A DNA stretch of 64,000 bases from Brettanomyces bruxellensis (GCF_011074885.1 NC_054689.1:1-64000), one strand, 5' to 3'. Shown: positions 29,198 through 40,379, counted from the stretch's first letter. The notes: generated by a model not told the origin, from the letters alone. Numbers and translations are program-made.

Positions 29198-30952
29198 CTA
29201 TATCTTTATAAGAAGAGTCAAAGCCACATCCACGGCTAAAAACAAGACACAAATATAAAATATGATTGATGGATTGTACTTGAGAACCGCCGAATATATA
29301 CTTAAGCCAATAATTGGGGCCACAAGCCCTATAATGTTGGAAATAAAAGCTAATGAGCCGAAAAATTCACCATTTTTGGAGGCACCTGGGCTGAATTTGG
29401 CGAATGTTGAATGAAGTGCAGGCGTTAACATTGCTGCGAACGCGAAGAAAACAGTACTTAAAGAAAATTGTGCTGTACTTCGAGCACAGATACAAACCAA
29501 CTGTACAAACAACTCCGCCACCAATGAAACAACCAAAAATAAGACGTCAATATAATCGACATTGTGAAGATCTTTAGCAAGGAAACGAGTCAATTTTCCA
29601 TAAAACCAAGGGCTGAAAAAAAGAAGAACCAATGTCCTGAGTAGCATGAAAGCGCCTAAAAATGTACTTGTGGTAGTGGATCCCCAATGAAATTGATAGG
29701 TGGCATATAATATTACTGGCATAGCAAAACCAGTTTCAACGAAAGATGAAACTATGCTGATGCAGACCAACAGTAAAACATTCGATCTTGCCCTTAGGTC
29801 AAGTTTTCCGCTATCATCGTATCGAGTGACCCAAAGAAGCTTCAATGTTCTAAACGAATCAACGACAGACTTGAGTCCAATTCTTTGCACTAGCAAATGC
29901 TTAGACTCTTCAGCCTGGTCTAGAGATAAACGCCTGGATCTCCTTCTGAGCTTCTGAGGACGTGATTCTGGGAGAAAGGTAATGCATAGGATCGTAATGA
30001 TCATAATGAAAAATGCAGACAAACGGAACAATGTCATGGACTGAAGTCCCGTAGCCGCAGATATGAAAGGTCCAATTCCCAATCCAAAACTGAAGTAAGC
30101 CATAAATTTTCCAATGGCCTGCATTCTGTCTTTTTCTTCAACAACATCCACAACGTAACTTTCACCAAGACTAATCAACATAGGGATTGATCCACCTGCT
30201 GAGCTGATTAAACCAGAAAGAACCATTAAAGCAGGTGAAAAGTACTGTGGTAATAATATTATCAACTGAGTAAGTTTCGCAGCTAGAAGGCAAGAGATTA
30301 CAAATATTAAAACGGGCTTTCGTCCATAGATGTCACTTAACTTTCCTAATTTACCGCTCATTAGCACACTCAATACCGTAGTAAGATTGACCCACTTCAA
30401 CAAAGTAGCATTTGCCTGCTGGATTTCGAGGGCATCACATGCAAGCTTGTTTTCCATATCCTTATTCATATAATTACACACCGCACCCAATGTGAGTTGA
30501 AGTTGGGCTCCTGTAGAGAAGGAATCTGAGCAAGTCAAACAAAATACTGCAATTGAAATCATCAACACTGACGGACGTTTATACCAAGGCAAACTCTTGT
30601 AGTCATTTCTTGCACGCGTGAGCATCTCACCATCACTTGCCGTTCCGGAATCAAAGGATATAACAGTATCTTGGCTTATTACCTGGAGCAACGGACTTAC
30701 CATATCTTTACTAGGATCCGGCGAGAAGGCTCGAATCTCTCCAGAATCACCATCATAATCGGCAGGACTGAAACAGTTTAGTTCTTCCTCATCTGCCGAG
30801 AAACCATCATCATCACCATAATCATTAATATCGTCCGAACTATCAAGCTCGGAGCCTCTAAGACTATTAGACTGATTATCGACTCCACTGTGTTGACTGT
30901 CCCCATCAATTGGGATGCTGCTGTAAGTTTCAGTGCTTTGAGAAAGTACCAT
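29198..30952 (-). CDS. MFS transporter, YCR023C-like
   Basis: This is a major facilitator membrane protein of 584 residues. An acidic, cytosolic-type N-terminus of about 125 residues precedes the first helix (SVLMISIAVFCLTCSDSF). The MFS signature between helices 2 and 3 is clear: GKLGKLSDIYGRKPVL. A basic central loop (RPQKLRRRSRRLSLDQ) divides the two six-helix halves. Architecture and loop sequence resemble the uncharacterised S. cerevisiae YCR023C group of tetracycline-resistance-like MFS proteins. The substrate is unknown. It is tail-to-tail with RCN1 and divergent from CDC25 across a long intergenic region. Confidence 0.82.
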   Translation of the reverse strand: MVLSQSTETYSSIPIDGDSQHSGVDNQSNSLRGSELDSSDDINDYGDDDGFSADEEELNCFSPADYDGDSGEIRAFSPDPSKDMVSPLLQVISQDTVISFDSGTASDGEMLTRARNDYKSLPWYKRPSVLMISIAVFCLTCSDSFSTGAQLQLTLGAVCNYMNKDMENKLACDALEIQQANATLLKWVNLTTVLSVLMSGKLGKLSDIYGRKPVLIFVISCLLAAKLTQLIILLPQYFSPALMVLSGLISSAGGSIPMLISLGESYVVDVVEEKDRMQAIGKFMAYFSFGLGIGPFISAATGLQSMTLFRLSAFFIMIITILCITFLPESRPQKLRRRSRRLSLDQAEESKHLLVQRIGLKSVVDSFRTLKLLWVTRYDDSGKLDLRARSNVLLLVCISIVSSFVETGFAMPVILYATYQFHWGSTTTSTFLGAFMLLRTLVLLFFSPWFYGKLTRFLAKDLHNVDYIDVLFLVVSLVAELFVQLVCICARSTAQFSLSTVFFAFAAMLTPALHSTFAKFSPGASKNGEFFGSLAFISNIIGLVAPIIGLSIYSAVLKYNPSIIFYICVLFLAVDVALTLLIKI

Positions 30953-32312
30953 TATTTCAGTTTTTGTTTCAGAGCAGGTTATATTATTATCAAGTTGTTA
31001 TACAATTCCTATGCATTACCTTGGGAAGTCTGGCGAAGGTAATAGCGATGAGCCTCCACGTTTACTTCAGAGTAATAAGGACAAGATTATCTTATAGTCA
31101 CTTCGACCTTACCAAAACCACTGCGTTGAATAACAAAAATACTTAATGAATGCATACAATACATAGGACTAACGAGAAAATGTGTGTTAAAATTATACAC
31201 TTGCCAACTTAATAAATATCAGCAGATGATAAGAAAGCAGAAAGCAGCTTATCGCTCACTACTATATTTACGTCCGCATTAATCGGAGTTGCGATTATTA
31301 CAATATCGAGGCTTCGCGCTACTGCTCAAAAAATAAATCTCGCCGTACGGCAAAAAGGCTTTTAGCACTATTACCCACCATCAATCATACATTCCCGGAT
31401 TTTGGACTTGTTGACGCTCTTTCTGCTGCGGCTATTTTCTATTCGACTGCACTAAGCCATCGCTTGTCATTGAAATTAAAAAATAAAAAAAATATTTTCA
31501 ATCAAGCACATGACCTTAATCACCTGATTCAAAAATGTAATTAGATGAAAAGAATGGAGATGAAAGTGTCGTTAGTGTGCGCTAATATTTGGTGGAGTTA
31601 CGTAATCGGGAATACGAATTTGGTGAACGGATGTGAAACTGATTTGTAAAGCGTTGGTCTTTAATAAGGATTGAAGAGGAAAGCAAGGAAGGTTTGTTAA
31701 ACGAAAAAGTGGCTGAGAAAAGGAAATTCTCACTGGTTGACTTTATGGTTAATAGGTAATCAAATGAAAATTGAGAAACTCAGAAAACCACATGTTATGA
31801 AAATTTGTTTATGTAGTTAAGGGCTTTACCACTTCTGTGCAGATGAAATATGCACGATGTAAATGGTCATGTGGAATAACGAAGTTAAGCAAGTTATTAA
31901 GGGACCAACTTACTGATATTATCTCTACTACATAGTATTAGTATTAGCTGCTTATTTATGTAATTGAAATATAAACAAAGCTTTCAATAAATCTCGGATA
32001 ACAGCAGAAAGGAATGGAGATGGAGACAGGAATGTTAAATTTTGATTATGTAATTTTTTTCTGAATAAATTCAGGACTGATGCTCTTTTTCCATCACGGA
32101 TGCCCGGGAATTAAGAATGCATTTCAAAAAAGCAATTAATCATATAAAGCATCTCAAACCGTTACTCTTTTCCAATCACATTGATAGCGGAACTTCATGA
32201 TTTAATGTGCAAAGTTAAACTTACAATCATCTAAAGCTTTTTTCCAAAATTTTCACGTTATATTACTGATCTTATAGTTTCCCGAGAATTTGGCTTTATT
32301 GTAATAACCAAC
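30953..32312. other. Long divergent intergenic region (MFS gene / CDC25)
   Basis: This 1.36-kb stretch has no supported gene. It must contain the promoters of the minus-strand transporter and of CDC25. An inverted pair of GATA-type sites, GATAAG at 31228-31233 and CTTATC at 31248-31253, was noticed. No tRNA or repeat was recognised. Confidence 0.5.
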
Positions 32313-35300
32313 ATGTGTGCTACCGGTGGTGCAAAACTACATTCCCAGGCGATTAATGATGGAAATGAAGAGTCACTGAAGTCGAATGCTGAAGGTAACA
32401 AGGCAATTACTCCAATTGATACAGTTACTGTTACAGAATATTTCAACAACACATCGCTACCGAATACACTTAGTTTAATGACCGATGATATTATCTACGT
32501 GCTTTCGAAGCCAAATGACTATTGGTGGGATGGAATTATGGTAGATCCTATTGGTAATATCACACGAGGATGGTTTCCCCCTTCTCATACTCAAAAGATC
32601 CCATGTGAAGGTCACCGCGATTCTTCCTATAGCATAAATCGTTCCTTAGACACATCCTCCGAAACAAATCATGACGTTTATGATGCCAGTGATAGAAATG
32701 ATAGTTTGAGTGCAGTTAGTGTGAAAGGTGGTAGCAGTGAAAGTTTCTCTCGTTCAAGACATCATTCTACCTCGTCTTCTCGTCGGTCAATGCTATCCGG
32801 AAATTCCAGCAGAAGCAATTCACTGTCATCGCAACAACAGTCAAGACCTAATGAATCATCGACGTTGTCAGAACTTGATTCTGAAAAGTTGAAGCAGTTT
32901 GGAGCAAAGCAATCCTTACCAGCTCCTCCTGAAATACTTCATATTTCTTCATCAACGGAAATTGAATCGTTATTGAAAACTCCAGCCAAAGCAGATCAAC
33001 CATCGTTTAATTTTATCCCATTGTGGTTACCTGAGTTAACCGCTGATGATAAATTTATATTCCATGACCAAGCTTTGAATTTGTCATCCTATAACATACC
33101 ATTGCTTCCTGTTGAAGGAAACCAATCTGTCATGGAGCATCCAGATACCACTGCCTATTCTAATGGAGTTTTTACTGTTCCGATGAGGTTATCTGACTCA
33201 AGTCAGGTAGGAGAAGGAAACAACATGGGATTTACTTCAAAAAGTGATGAAGGTTTGAGGTCTAACAGCGAGTCTTTTGTAAGTAAGGATAATGACTTTG
33301 AAAACGTGAAAACATACGATTTATCAAAGTTTTACTTGCTGCCAACAGATATAACAACTTGGGGTTCTCTCAACAAATATTTTAAAAGATGTGTTGAATT
33401 CTCGAAGCAGGCTCTTGTCAAAAGGGATAAAAAATGGTTCAGCAGTAATCTTAATTTTGTTTCGACCACAGTTGCTACATATCAGATGATCATAAAGATT
33501 CTGGCAGATCCTTTGAAAGCCAAGGGGATATCTGAGAAGGTTTCCATATATCTTAGGAAAATGACATCATCGTTAGTACGCTTTATTATAAACGGGAATC
33601 TTTACATGATGACAGACCTAAATGCATCTGGCGATCAGGGAGAGAACGAGAAGGATAACATAACAGAAAACCAAAACGGGGGCTTGGATGAAAACTCGAA
33701 TGAATTAGGAGAGGATGCTTCTCGTTATCTTTCCATAGCTGAAGATGCTGCTGATAAAATGTTAAAACAGTCATTATTAATTTCTGGTTTCTTTATGAAT
33801 GAAAATACATTGCCAACTTCGGAGAATTTCCCAATTATTTACGCCAGGTTTCTTCAAGGACAATACGAGGGAGGAAATTTTACAAACCAGTTGGCGAGAA
33901 GGCAGCAGAGACAGTTGATTGCAAGAAACAGGAGATCGTCAAATATTTTGCTAGATGACGATTCAGTTGCCAGAATTTCAGGATGTGGAAACAACATTTG
34001 TAAAATTCTTCGAAAGACTCAGGAGCTTTTGGATAAAGAAATGATTCCAGGGGAAAATCATCTTCAGTTCTCTCGGCACAGAAACCTAAGCGTTTTAACT
34101 GCAATTTATAGTTGCATTCCTGTAATTTGTGAGTACCTTGACACACTTGAGTCGATTGATTTTACACTGTTCAAAATGATTACTGAGTTAGCCGCGAAAA
34201 ATAAGAAGAATGTACAACCACGACACTCGGAATCCGATGACAGCTCAACATACATCGACGAGGACTTGAATAAGAAATTCTACGAAGGTACTGCTTTGGA
34301 ATTAAAACCATTAATGAGTGAATTTTTGCATTTAAAACAGGATATTCATTCAGCATTATCAAATCTTGTACTTGATTGTCAAATGCTTACCACCAGCGAT
34401 TTGGAAGTTTTCAAATCGTTTACTACAGAAATTGAGGAGCAAGTTGAATCCGGACGCGGTGATCCCAAGTTTTATAATATGAAAACGGAGAAGTTTGGTA
34501 GACATCTTTTGAGACAGTTAAGAAAAAGGGATGAAAATGTTTATAAAGTTGATCCATTTACATCTGACAGAGTTCATCGTATTTCAAACACCTTGCGGTA
34601 TATTCCAGAAAAATTAACAATGATGCACCAATCTGTTGGTGTCCTCCAGAAGCAGAGACAGTACATTCTGAATTATTGCTCTCATTTGATGAATACTGAT
34701 TTTAATATCGCTTCGTTCTTTATCGCTGAAAGACACAACACAATGTCAACGACGGCTAGCCAATCCGATTTTTACTATGGACACAAAAAATCCTCGGAGT
34801 CGTCCGCTACACCTTGGTATTTGGATACATCTGACGATGAAAAGCAGTTGGTCTATAGCCCTGAAGGGTTAAGAGGGGGAATGGTAGAGGGACTCGTCGC
34901 TAAACTGGTTGATCCGTTCATATCTGATGATAAGGAGTATATCAAGTGCTTTTTGCTTACATTTATCACGTTTGTTACTCCGGTCAGATTATTTGATCTT
35001 TTAGAACAGAAATATAATTTGGAAATGCCGGAAGGACTAAGCTATGAAGAATACAAAGTTTGGACTGATAAGCGAAAGAAGCCACAGCAAGAAAAGATAA
35101 TGGAGGTGATTCGTCTTCTCTTTACGAAATTTTGGAACGTCAATTACAGAAGTTCACTTCTAGAAGAAAAGTGGGATAGCATGATTACCGAGATGTCAAT
35201 AAACGAGGAACTATCACAGCTGGGAAGGAAAGTTTTATCTTTTACTGATCAAAATGAGTATGCATTAGCTTTTAACACAGAAGATGCGGCTCACATTAAG

Positions 35301-36245
35301 GTCGTGGTTACTCCATTACCAGTGGCCCTCAGCAACGAGGTGAAGAAAATTAGAATGCATAGTATTGAGACTTCCGTATTGGCTGAACAGCTTACACTTT
35401 TGCAATCAGAATTCTTTAGGAGGATATGTTCTGTTGATCTTATTGGAAGATCGTATAATTTCAACAAGATATTTGGTAAGAGAAATGCTCTGAGTACAAA
35501 AAATATCTCGAACTTTGTTCACAATTGCAATCAAATTACGAAATTTACTATCTATATGATTCTTCGACAGAGTGAGGTTATTGACAGGGTGGTTAGCATA
35601 AAGTATTTCGTGAATTTGGCAGAATCTCTTTTGGAAATGAATAACTTTTCGACAATGACAGCTGTGATTTCTGGTTTAGGTTCGATATCCGTGAGTCGTC
35701 TTAAGGCAACATGGTCACTTGTTCCCAAGCAGACTTTAAATAGCTATAACAAGATGGATGAACTAATGTCGATTGGCAAAAATTACAATGAATATAGAAA
35801 CATTTTAAGATTTTTGGCTGATGACGAGGATCCCTGCATCCCATTTTTGGGTATGTACTTATCTGATCTCAGATTCACCACCGATGGAAATCCGGATCAC
35901 CTACACGGGGACAAAAAGCTTGTCAATTTCAGTAAGAGAGCTTCTATTTATCGGATCATACGTGAAGTGACCCAATTTAGTTGCAGAGAATATTCGTATA
36001 CGAAAAACCAGGTTCTTATGGATTACCTGCAAGTGATGATGAAAAATATTCCTGAAGATGAAGTTTTGTATCAGATGTCACTACGTTGGGAGCCAAGAGT
36101 TAGCTTAATGGGAGATACACAAAATAGTCAGCACTCATCACACAATCGGAAAACAAGGAGTGGAAACTCTTCTGTTTTTTCGAGAGTTACGAAGAAAATG
36201 AGCTCTACTCAATTGACTACATCCAAGAGTCAAAAGAAAAACTGA
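32313..36245 (+). CDS. CDC25: Ras guanine nucleotide exchange factor Cdc25
   Basis: Cdc25 loads Ras with GTP and so turns on adenylate cyclase and the cAMP-PKA growth pathway. The 1310-residue protein has an SH3 domain near the N-terminus (residues about 36-95, with TVTEYFNN, NDYWWDG and GWFPPSH). A long serine-rich disordered stretch (about 100-205) and a helical middle follow. The RasGEF-N (REM) domain begins near residue 848 (GGMVEGLVAKLVDPFI) and the catalytic RasGEF domain lies about 1018-1270 (LLQSEFFRRI, FVHNCNQITKFTIYMIL, PCIPFLGMYLSDLRF). Yeast has a paralogue, SDC25; with one copy seen here, CDC25 is the neutral name. It is shorter than S. cerevisiae Cdc25 (about 1589). Confidence 0.92.
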   Translation: MCATGGAKLHSQAINDGNEESLKSNAEGNKAITPIDTVTVTEYFNNTSLPNTLSLMTDDIIYVLSKPNDYWWDGIMVDPIGNITRGWFPPSHTQKIPCEGHRDSSYSINRSLDTSSETNHDVYDASDRNDSLSAVSVKGGSSESFSRSRHHSTSSSRRSMLSGNSSRSNSLSSQQQSRPNESSTLSELDSEKLKQFGAKQSLPAPPEILHISSSTEIESLLKTPAKADQPSFNFIPLWLPELTADDKFIFHDQALNLSSYNIPLLPVEGNQSVMEHPDTTAYSNGVFTVPMRLSDSSQVGEGNNMGFTSKSDEGLRSNSESFVSKDNDFENVKTYDLSKFYLLPTDITTWGSLNKYFKRCVEFSKQALVKRDKKWFSSNLNFVSTTVATYQMIIKILADPLKAKGISEKVSIYLRKMTSSLVRFIINGNLYMMTDLNASGDQGENEKDNITENQNGGLDENSNELGEDASRYLSIAEDAADKMLKQSLLISGFFMNENTLPTSENFPIIYARFLQGQYEGGNFTNQLARRQQRQLIARNRRSSNILLDDDSVARISGCGNNICKILRKTQELLDKEMIPGENHLQFSRHRNLSVLTAIYSCIPVICEYLDTLESIDFTLFKMITELAAKNKKNVQPRHSESDDSSTYIDEDLNKKFYEGTALELKPLMSEFLHLKQDIHSALSNLVLDCQMLTTSDLEVFKSFTTEIEEQVESGRGDPKFYNMKTEKFGRHLLRQLRKRDENVYKVDPFTSDRVHRISNTLRYIPEKLTMMHQSVGVLQKQRQYILNYCSHLMNTDFNIASFFIAERHNTMSTTASQSDFYYGHKKSSESSATPWYLDTSDDEKQLVYSPEGLRGGMVEGLVAKLVDPFISDDKEYIKCFLLTFITFVTPVRLFDLLEQKYNLEMPEGLSYEEYKVWTDKRKKPQQEKIMEVIRLLFTKFWNVNYRSSLLEEKWDSMITEMSINEELSQLGRKVLSFTDQNEYALAFNTEDAAHIKVVVTPLPVALSNEVKKIRMHSIETSVLAEQLTLLQSEFFRRICSVDLIGRSYNFNKIFGKRNALSTKNISNFVHNCNQITKFTIYMILRQSEVIDRVVSIKYFVNLAESLLEMNNFSTMTAVISGLGSISVSRLKATWSLVPKQTLNSYNKMDELMSIGKNYNEYRNILRFLADDEDPCIPFLGMYLSDLRFTTDGNPDHLHGDKKLVNFSKRASIYRIIREVTQFSCREYSYTKNQVLMDYLQVMMKNIPEDEVLYQMSLRWEPRVSLMGDTQNSQHSSHNRKTRSGNSSVFSRVTKKMSSTQLTTSKSQKKN

Positions 36246-36369
36246 AGCGATTACATAAGATATCTATGACATATGCAAATTATGTCTAGTACCTTGTTAA
36301 ATATATGAAATCAAATGAATATTGTTTACGAAGTGTAGAAATCTAGTGATTATTAATACATATAACATT

Positions 36370-37146
36370 TTATTGCGAAAGCAAAAATCTATTCATTTCT
36401 TGCCGAACTTCTTTAGCCTGCAACATACACTTCTGAACGCTCTTGCCGAAACAAATTGGATTCTTGATAGAACCAGAATATAAACACAAAATTTCTTCTC
36501 CTTGCTCATCATTATCAGTATCGTAATAAAATCCATGACAACAGTTAATCGAAAGTTCGTTTCCCTCATCGTAAATATAGCCACAAGCAGGGACAGATCT
36601 TAGATTTAATCCAGAATTTAACAAGGCAATATTCGTTGCATTTTGTATTATCGAAAGGAGGAGGGTCAATGAGTGCGACTCATTTAGCATTAAAATATCG
36701 ACAAAAATCTCAATAGCCGATTTTGGATAATTCTTCAATAAAACTAGCTTTAAACAGCTGTCTGTAAGCGTAGATTGTATTGTACTAATTATTTGACGTT
36801 CGGACAAATCTGATACACTATCTTCAGTTCCAGTTTTGATCTCTTCTAAATTGACAAAGTTCTTTGTGTTCAAGGTAACTCTCACACTGGCCTGAGCATT
36901 AAAACCTTTATTGAAATTTGGCCTTGGCCCATATACCATTGCTGATATTATAGTTCCGTCCGATTCAATATATGATGATCCATTCGCTGAATGTACTGTT
37001 CCACTCTTTATAAATATCTTTGGAGTTTCATTAATCACATTTGTATCAGCATTAGAACTGTCATCTTGGACGATGTCCTCTGCGTCAAAATTTAAACTTT
37101 GTGCATTTGCAGGACCCAAATTTCTTCGTCTGTCGATACTATTCAT
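36370..37146 (-). CDS. MTR3: Exosome ring subunit Mtr3 (RNase PH-like)
   Basis: Mtr3 is one of six RNase PH-like proteins forming the catalytically inactive ring of the RNA exosome in nucleus and cytoplasm. The 258-residue product opens NSIDRRRNLGPANAQSLNF, matching the DRRRxLGPAxA start of yeast Mtr3 (250 residues). It continues with GSSYIESDGTIISAMVYGPRP, the typical RNase PH strand-turn, and YPKSAIEIFVDIL. The phosphorolytic active-site residues of true RNase PH are not evident, as expected. It is tail-to-tail with CDC25 and diverges from SNL1. Confidence 0.88.
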   Translation of the reverse strand: MNSIDRRRNLGPANAQSLNFDAEDIVQDDSSNADTNVINETPKIFIKSGTVHSANGSSYIESDGTIISAMVYGPRPNFNKGFNAQASVRVTLNTKNFVNLEEIKTGTEDSVSDLSERQIISTIQSTLTDSCLKLVLLKNYPKSAIEIFVDILMLNESHSLTLLLSIIQNATNIALLNSGLNLRSVPACGYIYDEGNELSINCCHGFYYDTDNDEQGEEILCLYSGSIKNPICFGKSVQKCMLQAKEVRQEMNRFLLSQ

Positions 37147-37671
37147 CTTTAAAGGACAATGACACTATTGCCATCTATTGTATATGGAGAAGAAATGCAT
37201 AGTGAAACTTGCTTTTATAGAGTAAGGTAGGTATTCGCACATTTAATGCTAAGAAAGTGAAAAAAAAAAAAAAAAAAAAAAAAAAACTGCTATCCAATAT
37301 GTAAGGATGCTTTACAGCCTTACGAACGTAATTGCATTTCCTATGATTACAGCTTCTCATTTCTATTTAGCCAAGCAACTGATATGTCATGAAGGTTTCG
37401 AACTACATGAAACGTATTTGCATATTTTTTTTGTATTTAGTTATCAAATTGGATTCTGATGGATATTGACAAAACTGAATTGCAGAGGGATGGAGGCTGT
37501 TAAGAGAAAAAAAAAGCTCTCTTTTTTTTCAGAATTAATTTTTTAAGCGAGAATTGAGGAAAACTAGAGGGGGGAAAAGAGTGAGTGCATCGTCTGAACA
37601 TCGGAAGGTTTTTAATCTTGCAAACAAGTTCTTTCGAGGCTTGCACTTGTTGGAGTACAAAAGTTAATTCT
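37147..37671. other. Divergent MTR3/SNL1 promoter region with poly(A) tract
   Basis: The gap contains an uninterrupted run of 27 A at 37260-37286 and shorter A/T runs further on. Such poly(dA:dT) tracts keep yeast promoters nucleosome-poor. The length is likely to vary between strains and may be imprecise in the assembly. Confidence 0.6.
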
Positions 37672-38352
37672 ATGGAATCTTTGCAGATATACCAACAACT
37701 TTCTGCCTATGCGGCAAAGACATTGTCAGCATTAGATGATTATCTTCACAAAGTATTGAAACCAGAGGACGCGGACAGGGTGATCACGTTTATAGAGCAG
37801 CACCAGAAAAATATAATCACTGGATTTGGCATTCTATCTGTATATATTCTGGGGAAAGTATTATTCAAGTTTGGGAATTCGGGAACAGGGAACAGTAAAA
37901 GGGTGAAAAAAAAGAGACGTAAGCATCATAAGCATAAACATAAAACTGAAACTAGAGCGAAAATTGATCCCATAGAGATATCACGACACCAAATAAATAT
38001 TGCTATGAATGAATTTGATACTGAATTTTTACCAAAATTAAATACATTACTTTCTAGAGTTGAGGAAAGAGAAGACGCGATCTGCGGACCAGATGCTGAG
38101 TCGAACAAAAAGCTGCTAATTAAGGCAGCTTCAGAGCGCTCGTACAAGGATGCGTTCCAATATCAAAGACTTTACTTTAATGAACAGTTATTGAAGCTTA
38201 TAATGAGGTTGGATAGTATTGATACGCAAGGTCAAATTAATTTGAGAAATACAAGGAAACAGGGAATTAAACGCATTCAAGGGGCATTAGATAGACTTGA
38301 TAGTTATAAAAGCAGAATGCAATCTTTGATTGATCAGAAAATAATTGCTTAG
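37672..38352 (+). CDS. SNL1: Snl1-type BAG-domain co-chaperone, membrane anchored
   Basis: Snl1 is an ER/nuclear-envelope protein whose BAG domain stimulates nucleotide release from Hsp70. The 226-residue product has one membrane helix (ITGFGILSVYILGKVLFKF, residues about 45-63), a strongly basic stretch with KKRRKHHKHKHK, and a C-terminal three-helix BAG domain (from about residue 98, including LLIKAASERSYKDAF and LIMRLDSIDTQG). S. cerevisiae Snl1 is 159 residues, so this form has a longer N-terminus. The frame extends upstream to a GTG at 37585; I took the first ATG at 37672. Confidence 0.8.
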   Translation: MESLQIYQQLSAYAAKTLSALDDYLHKVLKPEDADRVITFIEQHQKNIITGFGILSVYILGKVLFKFGNSGTGNSKRVKKKRRKHHKHKHKTETRAKIDPIEISRHQINIAMNEFDTEFLPKLNTLLSRVEEREDAICGPDAESNKKLLIKAASERSYKDAFQYQRLYFNEQLLKLIMRLDSIDTQGQINLRNTRKQGIKRIQGALDRLDSYKSRMQSLIDQKIIA

Positions 38353-38608
38353 AAAGTCGTGCCTATCAATTTGACACTTAATGAACATTATACCGTATAT
38401 TATGTGTAATATAAGTAGACCTATATATGTTTGAATCAGGTACGTCAATTTCTCGGATTTATCAAATCTATTTCTGAAGATTTTTTTTTCATAAAAAAAA
38501 AATAAATTTGCGAACGATGATTAAAAGCTAAAGGCTTCTTTGATGAAGACGTTGCAGCACAAAAGCAGTGTTTGACACTTTAGGAACAGGGTATTCTAGA
38601 GTATAAAA

Positions 38609-39955
38609 ATGAGGGGTAGAAATATAGAAAATGCACTATTTAAATTGGATCTATTAGAGTGTAAATTCCATAATTTGGATCCACCGAGGTTTAACAAAAC
38701 ACAGGAGATATGCCACTCTCGTAAAAACAACTACAAATTACTTGAAGTGCCAGATGAAGAGGCGGAGGAGCTTATAAAAAGATATCAGCATGAACAGTTT
38801 GAGTTAAAATATGATGAGTTTTATGGAAAGTTAGAAAAAGTTTTAAATAAGCTACTAAAGCAGGAAAAGAAGTCAAGTGATAAGTTTAAACGTGCGGTGG
38901 AAGTCGTGGAAAAGGATGATGCGCTAAGAAAACTGAATCTCCGATTTAAGCTGGACAAAACAATATCGAAGATTTTTAAGAGGAAAATTAAGGAGAAGTC
39001 ACAAATCATCCCAAAGACGTTCTACGTTGAGTATAAAGATATCCATCTGCGGAACCCTCATGAATCGAACACGAAAGAAATCGATACGCTATTCTCGAAA
39101 CTGTTTGGAAAGGTCATATTTAGAGATTGTATAGAAAAAATGAAGGTTCAATTTAAATTAATTCTTGGACCTGTGAGACAAGAATATTCAAATAAGGATT
39201 CAGCGAAATCTATAGAAGAAAACCATGCCAATGAAATAGAACAAAAAGGAACAGGAGAGGATGCTAAAGCAAATACAGTTGAGACAACCATGAACAATGA
39301 ATTAGATATTGAGAAGCATATAGGTGAACATGCCACAAACGGTAATTCTGAAGACGGAAATAAAAAGACAGGGGAAATGGCATTGAAAGAAGGGCAAGAA
39401 GAAGTAGAAACTGAGGATGAGGAAGTTCAAAATGAAGTAAATACCGGATCAGCGTCTGAGTTGGATGATTTCTTTAAGGAAGATACGGAAAGTGAAAGGA
39501 CTACAGGAAAAGGAGATAGAAAGAAAATTGTCCTTCCAGCTATTATGTCAGGTTATTATTCTGGTGATGAGGATGAAGATGAACTAGAAAAGGCAGACAG
39601 AGATAATGAGGTGCAAAAAGTTACGTCAAAACATCGGAAAAACAGACGAGGACAAAGGGCCCGTAGAAAAATATGGGAGAAGAAGTTTGGAAAAAATGCT
39701 AAACATTTGGTGAAAGAACGCGAAGAATGGCATGCAAAGCAGCAAAGGCTTGAACATGAGTATGAAATAAGGGTAGAGAAGCGTGCAGAAAAGCAGAAAA
39801 AGCACGAGGAATGGATGGAGAAACAGAAGGAGAAAAAGAAGGAAATAGAAGCTTTGAAGAATAAACCTCTGCATCCTTCATGGACAGCTAAGCGGAAGCT
39901 TGAAGAAAGTCTAGCCCATGTAAAGTTTGAAGGTAAGAAGCAGAAATTTGCATAA
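38609..39955 (+). CDS. BUD22: Bud22, small-subunit ribosome biogenesis factor
   Basis: Bud22 is a nucleolar protein needed for 18S rRNA maturation (BUD22/SRFB1 family). The 448-residue product has a helical N-terminal domain (LFKLDLLECKFHNLDPPRF), an acidic middle and the family's C-terminal motifs: LPAIMSGYYSGDED, KNRRGQRARRKIWEKKFG and finally HPSWTAKRKLEES with HVKFEGKKQKF. Highly charged coiled-coil-like sequence lies between them. S. cerevisiae Bud22 is 519 residues. The same-strand neighbour SNL1 ends about 255 bases upstream. Confidence 0.9.
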   Translation: MRGRNIENALFKLDLLECKFHNLDPPRFNKTQEICHSRKNNYKLLEVPDEEAEELIKRYQHEQFELKYDEFYGKLEKVLNKLLKQEKKSSDKFKRAVEVVEKDDALRKLNLRFKLDKTISKIFKRKIKEKSQIIPKTFYVEYKDIHLRNPHESNTKEIDTLFSKLFGKVIFRDCIEKMKVQFKLILGPVRQEYSNKDSAKSIEENHANEIEQKGTGEDAKANTVETTMNNELDIEKHIGEHATNGNSEDGNKKTGEMALKEGQEEVETEDEEVQNEVNTGSASELDDFFKEDTESERTTGKGDRKKIVLPAIMSGYYSGDEDEDELEKADRDNEVQKVTSKHRKNRRGQRARRKIWEKKFGKNAKHLVKEREEWHAKQQRLEHEYEIRVEKRAEKQKKHEEWMEKQKEKKKEIEALKNKPLHPSWTAKRKLEESLAHVKFEGKKQKFA

Positions 39956-40379
39956 ATTGTACCCTATAGAAATAAAAATAGAAATAAAACTATGTTTAGC
40001 TATTCAGTATATTGAGCATGCGTAATGCTTTCCTGAAAATTTCAACAGATTAAAGATAAATAGATAATATGCGATCTGCAAATGTTTTCATTTTTTATTG
40101 GGCGTGATTTTCCCAAAACGGAAACAATTGGATAAGGACCCATGGTGCAGATATATAAAAATTCAAAGGTCGAGAAATAAAAATTAAAACAAAAATAGAC
40201 GCCAGAATAGAAATATGGGGTATTAAACTCAAACTAGTCGGCAAATTTACAGCTATTAATTTTAGTTTTCTTTGAATGAAAAAAAAAAAGCTTATAAAGG
40301 GCCCACTTTAAACAACAGACATAGATACTTCATATTGCGACTTTAATCACGAACTCTCTAGTCAAAAACCTGCAAACAA
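39956..40379. other. Intergenic region, no gene seen
   Basis: The 424 bases between BUD22 and the next plus-strand gene are AT-rich, with a run of 9-10 A near 40279-40289. Nothing else was recognised. Confidence 0.5.

Noticed and set aside
37585..37671. GTG-started N-terminal extension of SNL1
   Set aside because: GTG is not a normal yeast start and the extension does not resemble the family; the ATG at 37672 fits better. The same reasoning removed TTG extensions of HEM4, MSP1, the OPT gene, the FMP42-like gene and two others.
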